NCBI GenBank assembly: GCA_016209995.1
Contig: JACQVC010000130.1
Span: forward strand, 1 to 5,377
Length of the DNA: 5,377 nt
Direction of reading: 5' to 3'
Source of the DNA: Gemmatimonadota bacterium
Lineage (GTDB): Bacteria; Gemmatimonadota; Gemmatimonadetes; Longimicrobiales; Gaopeijiaceae
Part shown: in pieces, positions 1-5,377 of the stretch
How the letters are laid out: every line of letters begins with the position of its first letter
Numbering within the stretch: position 1 is the first letter of the stretch
Made by a program: the position numbers and the translations under genes
Notes under the pieces: generated by a model
Databases searched by the model: none
What the model was told of the DNA's origin: nothing
The model's input: the letters and a program-made list of their open reading frames with translations, nothing else

Positions 1-453
1 GACGCCATGGGCTGCCAGCGTCGAAGCGATGGCGGTCGCGCAACGGAGTCCGTACTCCGTGGCCTTGCGCGAGCCCACGATGGCCACGCACACCCGCTGC
101 GTCACCTCTTCGTCCCCGCGCACGAAAAGGACCTGCGGTGGGTCACTCAGTTCGTGGAGCCCAGCGGGATACCCGGGACCGCCTGCTACCCGGGCGATGA
201 GCCCTTCTTGTTCGATGGCCGTAAGGGTCTGGGCTACCCGCTGACGCACGGCCGGCGAACTCCTCGCCGCCAGCGCCGCCCGGCCCGCCACACGCACGAA
301 CGCTTCGGCCTCAGCGTCCAGCGCGGCGCGAGCTGACCCGAAGCACTCCCGCAGCTCCGCCAGCTTCCGATCACCGATGCCGGGCAGCAGCGAGAGGTGA
401 AGGACTGCTCGCAGCTCGTCGTCGCTAGCTCGAACGCTCAGGCGATCTCCCAC
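1..453 (-). CDS. dprA: DNA processing protein DprA, N-terminal part (runs off left edge)
   Basis: DprA loads RecA onto single-stranded DNA taken up during natural transformation; the family is also widespread in bacteria not known to be competent. The visible 151 residues, read from GTG at 453, contain a helix-hairpin-helix/SAM-like segment with LLPGIG (residues 22-27), then the family signature leading into the Rossmann fold: [20 protein letters not shown] (about 94-113) and [11 protein letters not shown] (125-135), the GSR loop that opens the DNA-binding domain. The rest of the Rossmann fold and any C-terminal winged-helix domain lie beyond the window. GTG was chosen because it places about 20 residues before the LLPGIG motif, as homologs do from memory, and lies just after a purine-rich GGAGG run. 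A CTG at 441 is the only closer candidate. The gene overlaps the end of obg by 16 bp, so translation is probably coupled. Identity is firm; the start is likely but not certain. Confidence 0.93.
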   Translation of the reverse strand, partial: MGDRLSVRASDDELRAVLHLSLLPGIGDRKLAELRECFGSARAALDAEAEAFVRVAGRAALAARSSPAVRQRVAQTLTAIEQEGLIARVAGGPGYPAGLHELSDPPQVLFVRGDEEVTQRVCVAIVGSRKATEYGLRCATAIASTLAAHGV

Positions 454-1514
454 TCCTCCTCCTCCAGCCCGGTGCCCGCCGCGGCCCGCTCCGCCTCGAT
501 CGCAGCCTGGGTATGCTCCCATAGTGCCTCGACCAGCTCGCGCAGGCCGAGCCCCGAGACCGCAGAGATCGCAAAGGTTCCCCAGGCGTCCGGCGTCTCG
601 AGCCCTTCACCCCGCGCAAACGGCGTTTTGCCTGGAGATCCCGGCTCAGGCGCACCCAACAAATCCATTTTGGTGATGACTACACAGTGAGGCTTGGCAG
701 CCAAGGCGACAGAGTAGCTGGTCAGCTCCTTCCGCAGCCGCTCATACTCGAGCTGAGGATCCGGCGAATCGACCGGGATGAGGAGGGCAAGCGAACGCGT
801 TCGCTCGATGTGGCGCAGAAACTGCAGTCCGAGCCCTTTGCCTGCGTGCGCCCCCTCGATGATCCCCGGTATGTCCGCGACCACGAACGAGCGGTGCTCG
901 GACAGCGGTACCACGCCCAGGTTCGGCGACGTCGTCGTGAACGGGTAATCCGCGATCTTGGGACGGGCCGCCGAGATCGCGGCCAGCAGCGTCGATTTCC
1001 CCGCGTTCGGCTCGCCCACCAGTCCCACATCCGCAATCAGTTTCAGCTCGAGCTCGATGCGACGCTCCTGGCCGGGCTCGCCCGGCTCCCATTCGCGCGG
1101 CGCCTGGTGCGTCGGCGTGGCGAACGCCGCATTGCCTCGCCCACCCCGACCGCCGCGAGCCACCGTCAGTCTCTGCCCCGCCTTGATCAGCTCGCCCAGA
1201 CGCTCACCCGTGTCCGCATCCCGCACTACCGTGCCGGCCGGCACCCGCAGGATCAGGTCCTCGCCGCTGCGGCCCGTCTTGTTCGAGCCCTCGCCGTGGC
1301 GGCCTCGCTCCGCGTGATGATGCGTGCGGTAGCTGTAGTCCAGCAGCGTAGCGAGCTGGGGGTCCACCTCCAGGATGACGTCGCCGCCCCGGCCGCCGTC
1401 TCCACCAGACGGGCCGCCCAGGGGCACGAACTTCTCGCGCCGAAAGGCTTCGGCGCCGGAGCCGCCGGTACCGCCGGCGACGTGGATAACGACGCGATCG
1501 ACGAATGCAGTCAT
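438..1514 (-). CDS. obg: GTPase Obg (ObgE/CgtA), short form without OCT domain
   Basis: Obg is an essential cytoplasmic GTPase that binds the 50S subunit late in ribosome assembly and responds to the guanine nucleotide pool. The 358 residues hold the glycine-rich Obg domain (1-158; [18 protein letters not shown] at 24-41) and a TRAFAC GTPase domain. Motifs seen are G1 GEPNAGKS (167-174), switch [13 protein letters not shown] (189-200), G3 DIPG (214-217), G4 TKMD (281-284) and G5 SAVSGLG (317-323). G4 departs from the usual NKxD. A Gly/Pro-rich linker (about 286-309) separates G4 and G5. The protein ends in a poly-Glu tail, with no C-terminal OCT domain, as in many Gram-negative Obg proteins. 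The ATG is firm: the N-terminus matches the family, and an in-frame TAA lies just three codons upstream. No Shine-Dalgarno precedes it. It is not beside rplU-rpmA, the common arrangement, but precedes and overlaps dprA. Confidence 0.98.
   Translation of the reverse strand: MTAFVDRVVIHVAGGTGGSGAEAFRREKFVPLGGPSGGDGGRGGDVILEVDPQLATLLDYSYRTHHHAERGRHGEGSNKTGRSGEDLILRVPAGTVVRDADTGERLGELIKAGQRLTVARGGRGGRGNAAFATPTHQAPREWEPGEPGQERRIELELKLIADVGLVGEPNAGKSTLLAAISAARPKIADYPFTTTSPNLGVVPLSEHRSFVVADIPGIIEGAHAGKGLGLQFLRHIERTRSLALLIPVDSPDPQLEYERLRKELTSYSVALAAKPHCVVITKMDLLGAPEPGSPGKTPFARGEGLETPDAWGTFAISAVSGLGLRELVEALWEHTQAAIEAERAAAGTGLEEEEWEIA
454..464 (-). promoter_or_regulatory. Shine-Dalgarno for dprA inside the obg coding region
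   Basis: Four consecutive GAG codons of obg (Obg residues 351-354, EEEE) give the mRNA several GGAGG registers immediately before the GTG start of dprA at 453. The Obg acidic tail thus doubles as a ribosome binding site, 14 bases before the obg stop codon. The spacing to GTG depends on which register pairs with 16S rRNA, about 4-7 bases in the best ones. This decided the choice of dprA start. Confidence 0.55.
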
Positions 1515-1519
1515 AGGGT

Positions 1520-1525
1520 GTTAGA
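1520..1525 (-). promoter_or_regulatory. Possible -10 element giving a leaderless obg mRNA (weak)
   Basis: On the minus strand the hexamer TCTAAC resembles a sigma70 -10 box (TATAAT, 4 of 6). It lies 5 bases before the obg ATG, so initiation about 6-7 bases downstream would begin the transcript at the start codon. This would fit the lack of any Shine-Dalgarno sequence there. No convincing -35 box is visible, so this is only a suggestion. Confidence 0.2.
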
Positions 1526-1543
1526 GCCGGTGATCTCGAACTA

Positions 1544-1601
1544 CTGATTCCTCGATGTCTGATCTCTGCTGTTTGATCCCTGATTCTTCCATGTCTCAAT
1601 G
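1544..1601. repeat. Imperfect tandem-like direct repeat upstream of obg
   Basis: Two copies of a roughly 20-base unit start at 1544 and 1580, both beginning CTGATTC and both containing ATGTCT. They agree at about 17 of 20 positions and are separated by 16 bases rich in related TGATCT/TGATCC words. The stretch is lower in GC than the genes around it and contains no open frame of note. It looks like degenerate intergenic repeat DNA; a regulator-binding role cannot be shown from the sequence. Confidence 0.5.
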
Positions 1602-1617
1602 AGCACCCGAAACAACT

Positions 1618-1652
1618 GAGCAGGCCGCCGCAAACGTTTCGGCGACCTGCTC
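1618..1652 (-). terminator. Terminator-like hairpin between the S41 peptidase gene and obg
   Basis: On the minus-strand RNA, bases 1652-1640 pair with 1630-1618 to form a 13-bp stem. Twelve pairs are Watson-Crick and one is a G-U wobble that would be a mismatch on the plus strand, so the fold favours minus-strand RNA. The loop is nine bases (AAACGUUUG). The stem is followed by AGUUGUUU, a modest U-rich run rather than a perfect U tract. It would end transcripts of the ino1-tmk-peptidase unit about 75 bases after the peptidase stop codon. With the weak U run, partial termination or attenuation ahead of obg is also possible. Confidence 0.5.
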
Positions 1653-1661
1653 GAATCGCGG

Positions 1662-1691
1662 TCCCCACCCAAACCTACGTTTGCGTGGGGA
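1662..1691 (-). other. Intergenic RNA hairpin next to the terminator-like stem
   Basis: Bases 1662-1668 are complementary to 1685-1691 (7 bp), and 1670-1674 to 1679-1683 (5 bp). The two stems are separated by a single mismatch, with a four-base loop at 1675-1678. It begins about 35 bases after the peptidase stop codon and has no following U run. It could protect the 3' end of the upstream transcript. It could also form a leader structure with the hairpin at 1618-1652, with which it shares a complementary 9-base segment. Confidence 0.5.
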
Positions 1692-1725
1692 AAGGGTTCA
1701 GCGCGGAAAAGATCGGGCCGCGCCG

Positions 1726-3390
1726 CTAGTTTCTGCCGCCGTTCCCTCCGGGACGCTGGCCGTTCCGCCGGCCTGCTGCCGTAAACAGCTCGGACGGCGA
1801 GCTGGCCTGGCGCAGCAGATCGATGGCCTCCTGGAGCGGACGGTCATAGCGCATGCCATGACGGAACTCTTGCTCCGGCCCCCATTTCTGGGCCGCCATC
1901 TCGGTCTCGAGCTGATAGTCGAGGAAGCGTCCGGCCTGCGAGACGACGTCCCACTCGATGGTCGCCCCCGCCTCGCGCAGCGCAGTGAAGAACTGCCGGC
2001 GCACGGCGTCCGTCACGCGGAAATCGGTCGTGATGTTCGGGTTCTCGCGTACGTGGCGAACCGCGAAGTTGAACAGCGTCTCCCCGAACACAGAGCTTCG
2101 TACCAGTTCGCGGAACGAGCGCTGCTCGGCCTGGGTGAGCGTGTCCGGATAGATGACCAGATCCGGCGTGATCCCGCCGCCTCCGTAGACCGTGCGGCCA
2201 CCCCTGGTCTGGAACGCTTGGCGGCTCGTGCTGTCCGGCCGCTGCACGAGCTCGCCCGTCACGCTGCGCGTCCCCGCGCCGAGACCTGCGACTTCATCCA
2301 CCTCGCTCGGGTCCGGTTCGCTCCCAGCGTCCTTTTGAATCGAGCGTCCGGATGGAGTGTACCAGAGGCCCGTCGTCAGCTTGAGCACATTGCCGCCCGA
2401 CAGCGGGAAGAGCGTCTGGACTGATCCCTTTCCGAACGTAGGGGTACCCACGACGAGCGCGCGGTCGTGGTCCTGCAGCGCGCCGGCCACAATCTCGGAG
2501 GCGCTGGCGCTGAAGTCATTGACGAGCACCACGAGCGGCCGACCGGAGTACGTCTCACCGCCCCTCGAGTTCAGGACCTGGTTCGAATTCGCGACGCGAC
2601 CGCGCGTTTCGACCACGGGCACGTTGCGCGGGAGGAAGAGGTCGGCGATCGCGACGCCGCTCTCCAGCAGCCCGCCCGGATTGTAGCGCAGGTCCAGCAC
2701 GAGCCCAGTTGCCCCCTCGTTGCGCAGGGCGGTCAACGCGTCTCTCACCTCCTCGACGGACGACTCGCTGAACGCGCGCAGCGGGACGTAGCCGATCCCG
2801 TCGGACACCTCCAGATGGAAGGGAACCGAGTGTACCTGGACCTGCTCGCGCACCATCCGGAACGGGATCGGCTCGTCCACGCCCGGACGCAGCACCTTGA
2901 TCTCGATGGGCGATCCTCGCGGCCCGCGGATCGCGCGTGCCGCCTGGTCCACGTTCCAACCCTCGGTCGACTGACCCGCGACCTCGATGATACGGTCACC
3001 CGCGCGCAGGCCGGCCCGCTCCGCCGGCGTGCCGGGGAGTGGCGTGATCACCGTGACCCACCTATTCCGCACTCCGATCTCGATGCCCAGCCCCGCATAC
3101 TCACCTTCGGTGCGGATGCGCAGGTTCTCCCACTCCTCCGCAGTAAGGAAGGTGGTATTCGGATCATCCAGCCCGCTGATGACCCCGTCGATGGCATCAT
3201 GGTACAGCTGCGTCGCCGGGATCTCCCTGACGTACTTGTCCGCGATATGGCTCACCACCTCCTGCAGCAGCCGAACCTGCAGGTACACGTTCTGCTCCTG
3301 CCGTACTCCGCGCTGGAGCAGCCAGCCACCGGTGAGCATAGCCAGGCTCACGACCGCGACGGGGGCCAGAACCGAGCGTTTGATCCTCAT
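1726..3390 (-). CDS. S41 family C-terminal processing peptidase (CtpA/Prc type) with PDZ domain
   Basis: This serine protease family cleaves exposed C-termini of envelope or secreted proteins outside the cytoplasm. The 554-residue product starts MRIKR, then a hydrophobic segment (about 7-26) that fits a signal anchor or an uncleaved signal peptide; no clear cleavage site is visible. A helical region (about 35-95) precedes a PDZ domain (about 97-182; YAGLGIEIG, then PAERAGLRAGDRIIEV). The S41 core has LDLRYNPGGLL (232-242), NDFSASASEIVAGAL (291-305) and FGKGSVQT (319-326). By spacing with E. coli Prc and B. subtilis CtpB (Ser to Lys 25 apart), the dyad is Ser296-Lys321, with Gln325 as the third residue. 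All are present, so it should be active. A C-terminal region of about 130 residues follows GGGGITPDLVIYPDT (403-417), ending in a Gly/Arg/Asn-rich tail. The ATG has a good GGGAGGT site. It follows tmk after 57 bp; its substrate cannot be told. Confidence 0.96.
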   Translation of the reverse strand: MRIKRSVLAPVAVVSLAMLTGGWLLQRGVRQEQNVYLQVRLLQEVVSHIADKYVREIPATQLYHDAIDGVISGLDDPNTTFLTAEEWENLRIRTEGEYAGLGIEIGVRNRWVTVITPLPGTPAERAGLRAGDRIIEVAGQSTEGWNVDQAARAIRGPRGSPIEIKVLRPGVDEPIPFRMVREQVQVHSVPFHLEVSDGIGYVPLRAFSESSVEEVRDALTALRNEGATGLVLDLRYNPGGLLESGVAIADLFLPRNVPVVETRGRVANSNQVLNSRGGETYSGRPLVVLVNDFSASASEIVAGALQDHDRALVVGTPTFGKGSVQTLFPLSGGNVLKLTTGLWYTPSGRSIQKDAGSEPDPSEVDEVAGLGAGTRSVTGELVQRPDSTSRQAFQTRGGRTVYGGGGITPDLVIYPDTLTQAEQRSFRELVRSSVFGETLFNFAVRHVRENPNITTDFRVTDAVRRQFFTALREAGATIEWDVVSQAGRFLDYQLETEMAAQKWGPEQEFRHGMRYDRPLQEAIDLLRQASSPSELFTAAGRRNGQRPGGNGGRN

Positions 3391-3393
3391 GTA

Positions 3394-3400
3394 ACCTCCC
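3394..3400 (-). promoter_or_regulatory. Ribosome binding site of the S41 peptidase gene
   Basis: The minus strand reads GGGAGGTTACATG, placing a strong GGGAGG core five bases ahead of the ATG (one further G-T extension possible). It is the best Shine-Dalgarno sequence in the window and fixes the start at 3390, where the positively charged signal sequence begins. Confidence 0.8.
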
Positions 3401-3413
3401 GAACCCGTATTTG

Positions 3414-3433
3414 CGCCGTTCTGACGAACGGCG
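3414..3433 (-). other. Small hairpin in the tmk-peptidase gap
   Basis: CGCCGTT (3414-3420) and AACGGCG (3427-3433) form a 7-bp GC-rich stem with a six-base loop, midway between the tmk stop and the peptidase ribosome binding site. No U run follows on either strand, so it is not a convincing terminator. It may be an intercistronic stability or processing structure. An overlapping TGACG/CGTCA pairing is also possible. Confidence 0.4.
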
Positions 3434-3447
3434 TCACAATGGCAATC

Positions 3448-4092
3448 CTAACCCGCCGACGCGCCGAAGGTTTCGGGAAAGCGATCGACGAGTATTTGAA
3501 CGATACGATTCTGCACGTCCGCGGGCGAGCCCCGACCATCCACGATCACGACGGCGTCATCGTTTTCGGCCAGCCTCAAGTATGCGTCGCGCACGCGCGC
3601 GAGAAAGGCACGGCCAGTGGCTTCGATCCGGTCCGGTGACCGTCCTGCCGCGGCGCCACGGGCCAGTCCCTCGTCCACATCTACGTCCAGGACGCAGCTC
3701 AGGTCGGCGCGCAGCCCACCGGTCGCGAACGCGTTCAGGCGGCGGACCTCGGCGAGGTCCAGGCCACGCCCGAACGCCTGGTAGGCCAGGGTCGACAGGT
3801 CGTAGCGATCCGAGATCACGACGAGCCCCCGCTCGAGCGCCGGCCGCACGATCTGCTCGACGAAGACCGTACGCGCAGCCAGCATCAGCAGCAATTCCGT
3901 TCGGTCCGGAACCGCACCGTCCGCCCCACTCAGCAGGATGTCCCGAATCCGCTCGCCCAGCTTGGTGCCGCCCGGCTCCCGCCCGCTCAGGTGGGCGATT
4001 CCCCGCTCGCCCATCCAGCGGGTGAGCCGCGCGACCTGCGTGGTCTTCCCTGCCCCCTCCACCCCCTCGATGACGATGAAACGTCCGCTCAC
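3448..4092 (-). CDS. tmk: Thymidylate kinase (dTMP kinase)
   Basis: Tmk phosphorylates dTMP to dTDP with ATP, a step common to both routes of dTTP synthesis, in the cytoplasm; it is normally essential. The 214-residue product has a complete set of motifs: P-loop GVEGAGKTT (10-18), REPGGT (38-43, dTMP binding), the DRYDLSTLAYQ motif (95-105), and the lid region around GRSPDRIEA (150-158) with arginines nearby. Length is typical for the family. The frame stays open 60 bases further upstream to an ATG at 4152, but that would add 20 non-conserved residues and overlap the end of ino1. The GTG at 4092 puts the conserved FIVIEG strand at the N-terminus and lies 13 bp after the ino1 stop. Only a weak GG-rich Shine-Dalgarno precedes it, suggesting dependence on translation of ino1. 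Confidence 0.96.
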   Translation of the reverse strand: MSGRFIVIEGVEGAGKTTQVARLTRWMGERGIAHLSGREPGGTKLGERIRDILLSGADGAVPDRTELLLMLAARTVFVEQIVRPALERGLVVISDRYDLSTLAYQAFGRGLDLAEVRRLNAFATGGLRADLSCVLDVDVDEGLARGAAAGRSPDRIEATGRAFLARVRDAYLRLAENDDAVVIVDGRGSPADVQNRIVQILVDRFPETFGASAG

Positions 4093-4105
4093 CCGCCAAC
4101 CCAGT

Positions 4106-5377
4106 TCAGTCGTAGTACTCGATGCCCAGATGCGTGATCGGCTCCTCGCCACCCAGCCAGCGGAGCGTATTTTTGAGCTTCCATTGCTGGATGAACAGAT
4201 CGTGCTCCGGATACAGGCCCGGCGCCACCATCGGACTCTTGAAGTAGAACGACAACCACTCCTGGATGCCCTTCATCCCGGCGCGCTGGGCCAGGTCCAT
4301 GAGCAGCACGAGGTCGAGAACGATCGGCGCGGCCAGGATCGAATCACGGCACAGGAACTCGACTCAGATCTGCATCGGGTAGCCGAGCCACCCGAAGATA
4401 TCCAGGTTGTCCCAGCCCTCCTTGTTGTCACCGCGCGGTGGGTAGTAGTTGATGCGCACCTTGTGGAAGACGTTACCGTACAGCTCCGGGTACAGGTCCG
4501 GCTGGAGGATGTACTCGAGGACTCCCAGCTTCGACTCCTCCTTCGTCTTGAAGCTGGCCGGATCATCCAGTACCTCGCCGTCGCGATTCCCCAGGATGTT
4601 CGTGCTGAACCAGCCCTGGACTCCCAACATCCTCGCCTTGAGCCCCGGCGCGAGGATCGTCTTGAGAAGCGTCTGTCCCGTCTTGAAGTCCTTGCCGGCG
4701 ATGGGCACCCCACGGTCGCGTGCCAAATCGCGCAGCGCCGGCACATCGACCGTCAGGTTCGGCGCGCCATTCGCGAAAGGGACGCCCTCCTCGATGGCGG
4801 CCCACGCATATAGCATGCTGGGCGCGATCGTCGGATCATTGCAGTCCATTGCCTTCTCGAACGCCGCGATGCTCTGGTGCGCCGCAGCCGGCTCGAGGAA
4901 GACCTCTGTCGATCCGCACCAGACCATCACCAGGCGGCTCACGCCCCGCTCCTTCTTGAAGCGGCGGATGTCCTCGCGCAGCTGTTCGGCCAGATCCCGT
5001 TTCTTCGCGCCCCGTTTCACGTTCGGACCATCGAGGCGCTTCACGTAGTTGCGATCGAAAACGGCCGGCATGGGGACGACCGAGCGCAGAAAGTCAGCAA
5101 TCGGCTCCAGGTGCGCAGCCTCGAGCACCCCCGCCTTGACCGCGCTCACGTACCCATCGTCCGGAATCGGATCCCAGGCCGCGAACTCGAGCTGCTCGAG
5201 ACCCGCGAGCGGCACGAAGTCGCGGATCCTGGGCGTGCGCTTCTCCGTGCGCTTGCCTAGACGGATCGTGTTCATCTGGGTCAGGCTTCCGATCGGCCGG
5301 GCCAGGCCTCGCCGGATCAGCTCGACGCCTCCGACAAACGTGGTGGCCACAGCGCCCAGGCCCGGCAGCAGAACCCC
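4106..5377 (-). CDS. ino1: Inositol-3-phosphate synthase (5' end off right edge, interrupted by an in-frame TGA)
   Basis: Ino1 converts glucose 6-phosphate to 1L-myo-inositol 1-phosphate with NAD, the first step towards inositol lipids and inositol-based solutes. Counting from the window edge, the product begins in the NAD-binding strand GVLLPGLGAVATT (1-13), so probably only 10-20 residues are missing. Then come GSLTQMNTIRLGKR (30-43), GKDFKTGQT (228-236), STNILGNRDG (258-267), KTKEESK (277-283), DNKEGWD (317-323) and GYPMQI (332-337). Codon 338 is TGA (4366-4364). The same frame continues for 85 residues with typical family sequence: VEFLCRDSILAAPIVLDLV, then LSFYFKSP (375-382) and a C-terminus ending IEYYD. 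By spacing with the Archaeoglobus enzyme as remembered, active-site lysines would be K279, K283, K319 and K380; the last lies after the stop. Without readthrough the protein would lack its C-terminal fifth and is probably inactive. Read literally, the frames are 4364-5377 and 4106-4309. Confidence 0.92.
4364..4366 (-). other. In-frame TGA stop codon inside ino1
   Basis: The codon lies between GYPMQI and VEFLCRDS, at a site where homologs, from memory, carry a basic residue (K or R). A CGA arginine codon would become TGA by one C-to-T change (G to A on the plus strand at 4366). No frameshift is involved, since family sequence continues in the same frame on both sides. No obvious recoding element (for example a strong stem-loop directly 3') was recognised. 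Confidence 0.9.

Noticed and set aside
687..1547. Plus-strand open frame of 286 codons opposite obg
   Set aside because: It is an antisense shadow of obg with arginine-rich, low-complexity composition and no family resemblance.
3391..3447. Promoter for the S41 peptidase in the tmk gap
   Set aside because: TTGTGA resembles a -35 box, but no -10 box lies at suitable spacing, and the gap is largely taken by a hairpin and the ribosome binding site.
2467..3639. Long plus-strand open frame of 390 codons across the S41 gene
   Set aside because: It lies antisense to a certain protease gene, is Arg/His/Leu-rich in the manner of GC-rich shadow frames, shows no recognisable motif, and runs across the ends of two real genes.
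4093..4152. Upstream ATG extension of tmk (20 extra residues)
   Set aside because: The added residues are unlike thymidylate kinase N-termini and would overlap ino1 by 47 bases; the GTG at 4092 fits the family length and fold.
4106..4309. Independent 67-residue gene after ino1
   Set aside because: Its sequence is the C-terminal end of inositol-3-phosphate synthase in the same frame as the upstream part, so it is the 3' portion of ino1 beyond the TGA rather than a separate gene.
4364..4366. Selenocysteine codon in Ino1
   Set aside because: The family has no Cys/Sec at this position that I know of, the site favours a basic residue, and no SECIS-like hairpin was recognised just downstream. Kept only as a remote option.
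3938..4813. Plus-strand open frame opposite tmk and ino1
   Set aside because: It spans parts of two firmly identified minus-strand genes and reads as compositional noise; other plus-strand frames in 3411-4025 and 4449-5260 fail for the same reason.
1..5377. Novel defence, mobile or biosynthetic system
   Set aside because: All five genes belong to well-known conserved families; no transposase, integrase, toxin, nuclease-helicase pair, repeat array or attachment site was seen.

Overview
This is a high-GC stretch of bacterial chromosome (about two-thirds G+C by eye). It carries five protein-coding genes, all on the minus strand and read from right to left: an inositol-3-phosphate synthase (ino1, 5' end off the right edge), thymidylate kinase (tmk), a secreted or membrane-anchored S41 C-terminal processing peptidase, the ribosome-associated GTPase Obg, and the start of dprA (its remainder lies off the left edge). 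No tRNA, rRNA, CRISPR array, insertion sequence or phage gene was seen. Long plus-strand frames are antisense shadows of these genes.

The organism is a GC-rich bacterium that makes inositol phosphate through a bacterial-type Ino1. Candidates are Gemmatimonadota or a related high-GC phylum. This is an impression from gene content, the short Obg without a C-terminal OCT domain, and the style of the intergenic DNA. It is not proven. Actinobacteria seem less likely because the Ino1 sequence resembles, from memory, the Bacteroidota-like group.

Layout from 3' to 5' of the window: ino1 (5377-4106) and tmk (start 4092) are 13 bp apart. The peptidase follows tmk after 57 bp, with its own good ribosome binding site and a small hairpin in the gap. 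These three look like one transcription unit. A 211-bp gap (1515-1725) follows, holding two consecutive hairpins, the second terminator-like, and a short imperfect direct repeat. Then come obg and dprA, which overlap by 16 bp, with the dprA ribosome binding site written inside the Obg poly-glutamate tail. The genes do not form one pathway. They are mostly housekeeping: dTTP synthesis, ribosome assembly, envelope proteolysis, DNA uptake/recombination and inositol lipid precursors.

The most notable observation is an in-frame TGA (4366-4364) within otherwise well-preserved ino1. The reading frame continues for 85 conserved-looking residues after it, including a likely catalytic lysine. It may be a fresh nonsense mutation, a sequencing or assembly error, or (less likely) recoding. 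Second is the structured obg upstream region, where a 9-bp inverted repeat lets the two hairpins compete with an alternative pairing. No novel multi-gene system was found; most of the window is conserved chromosome.
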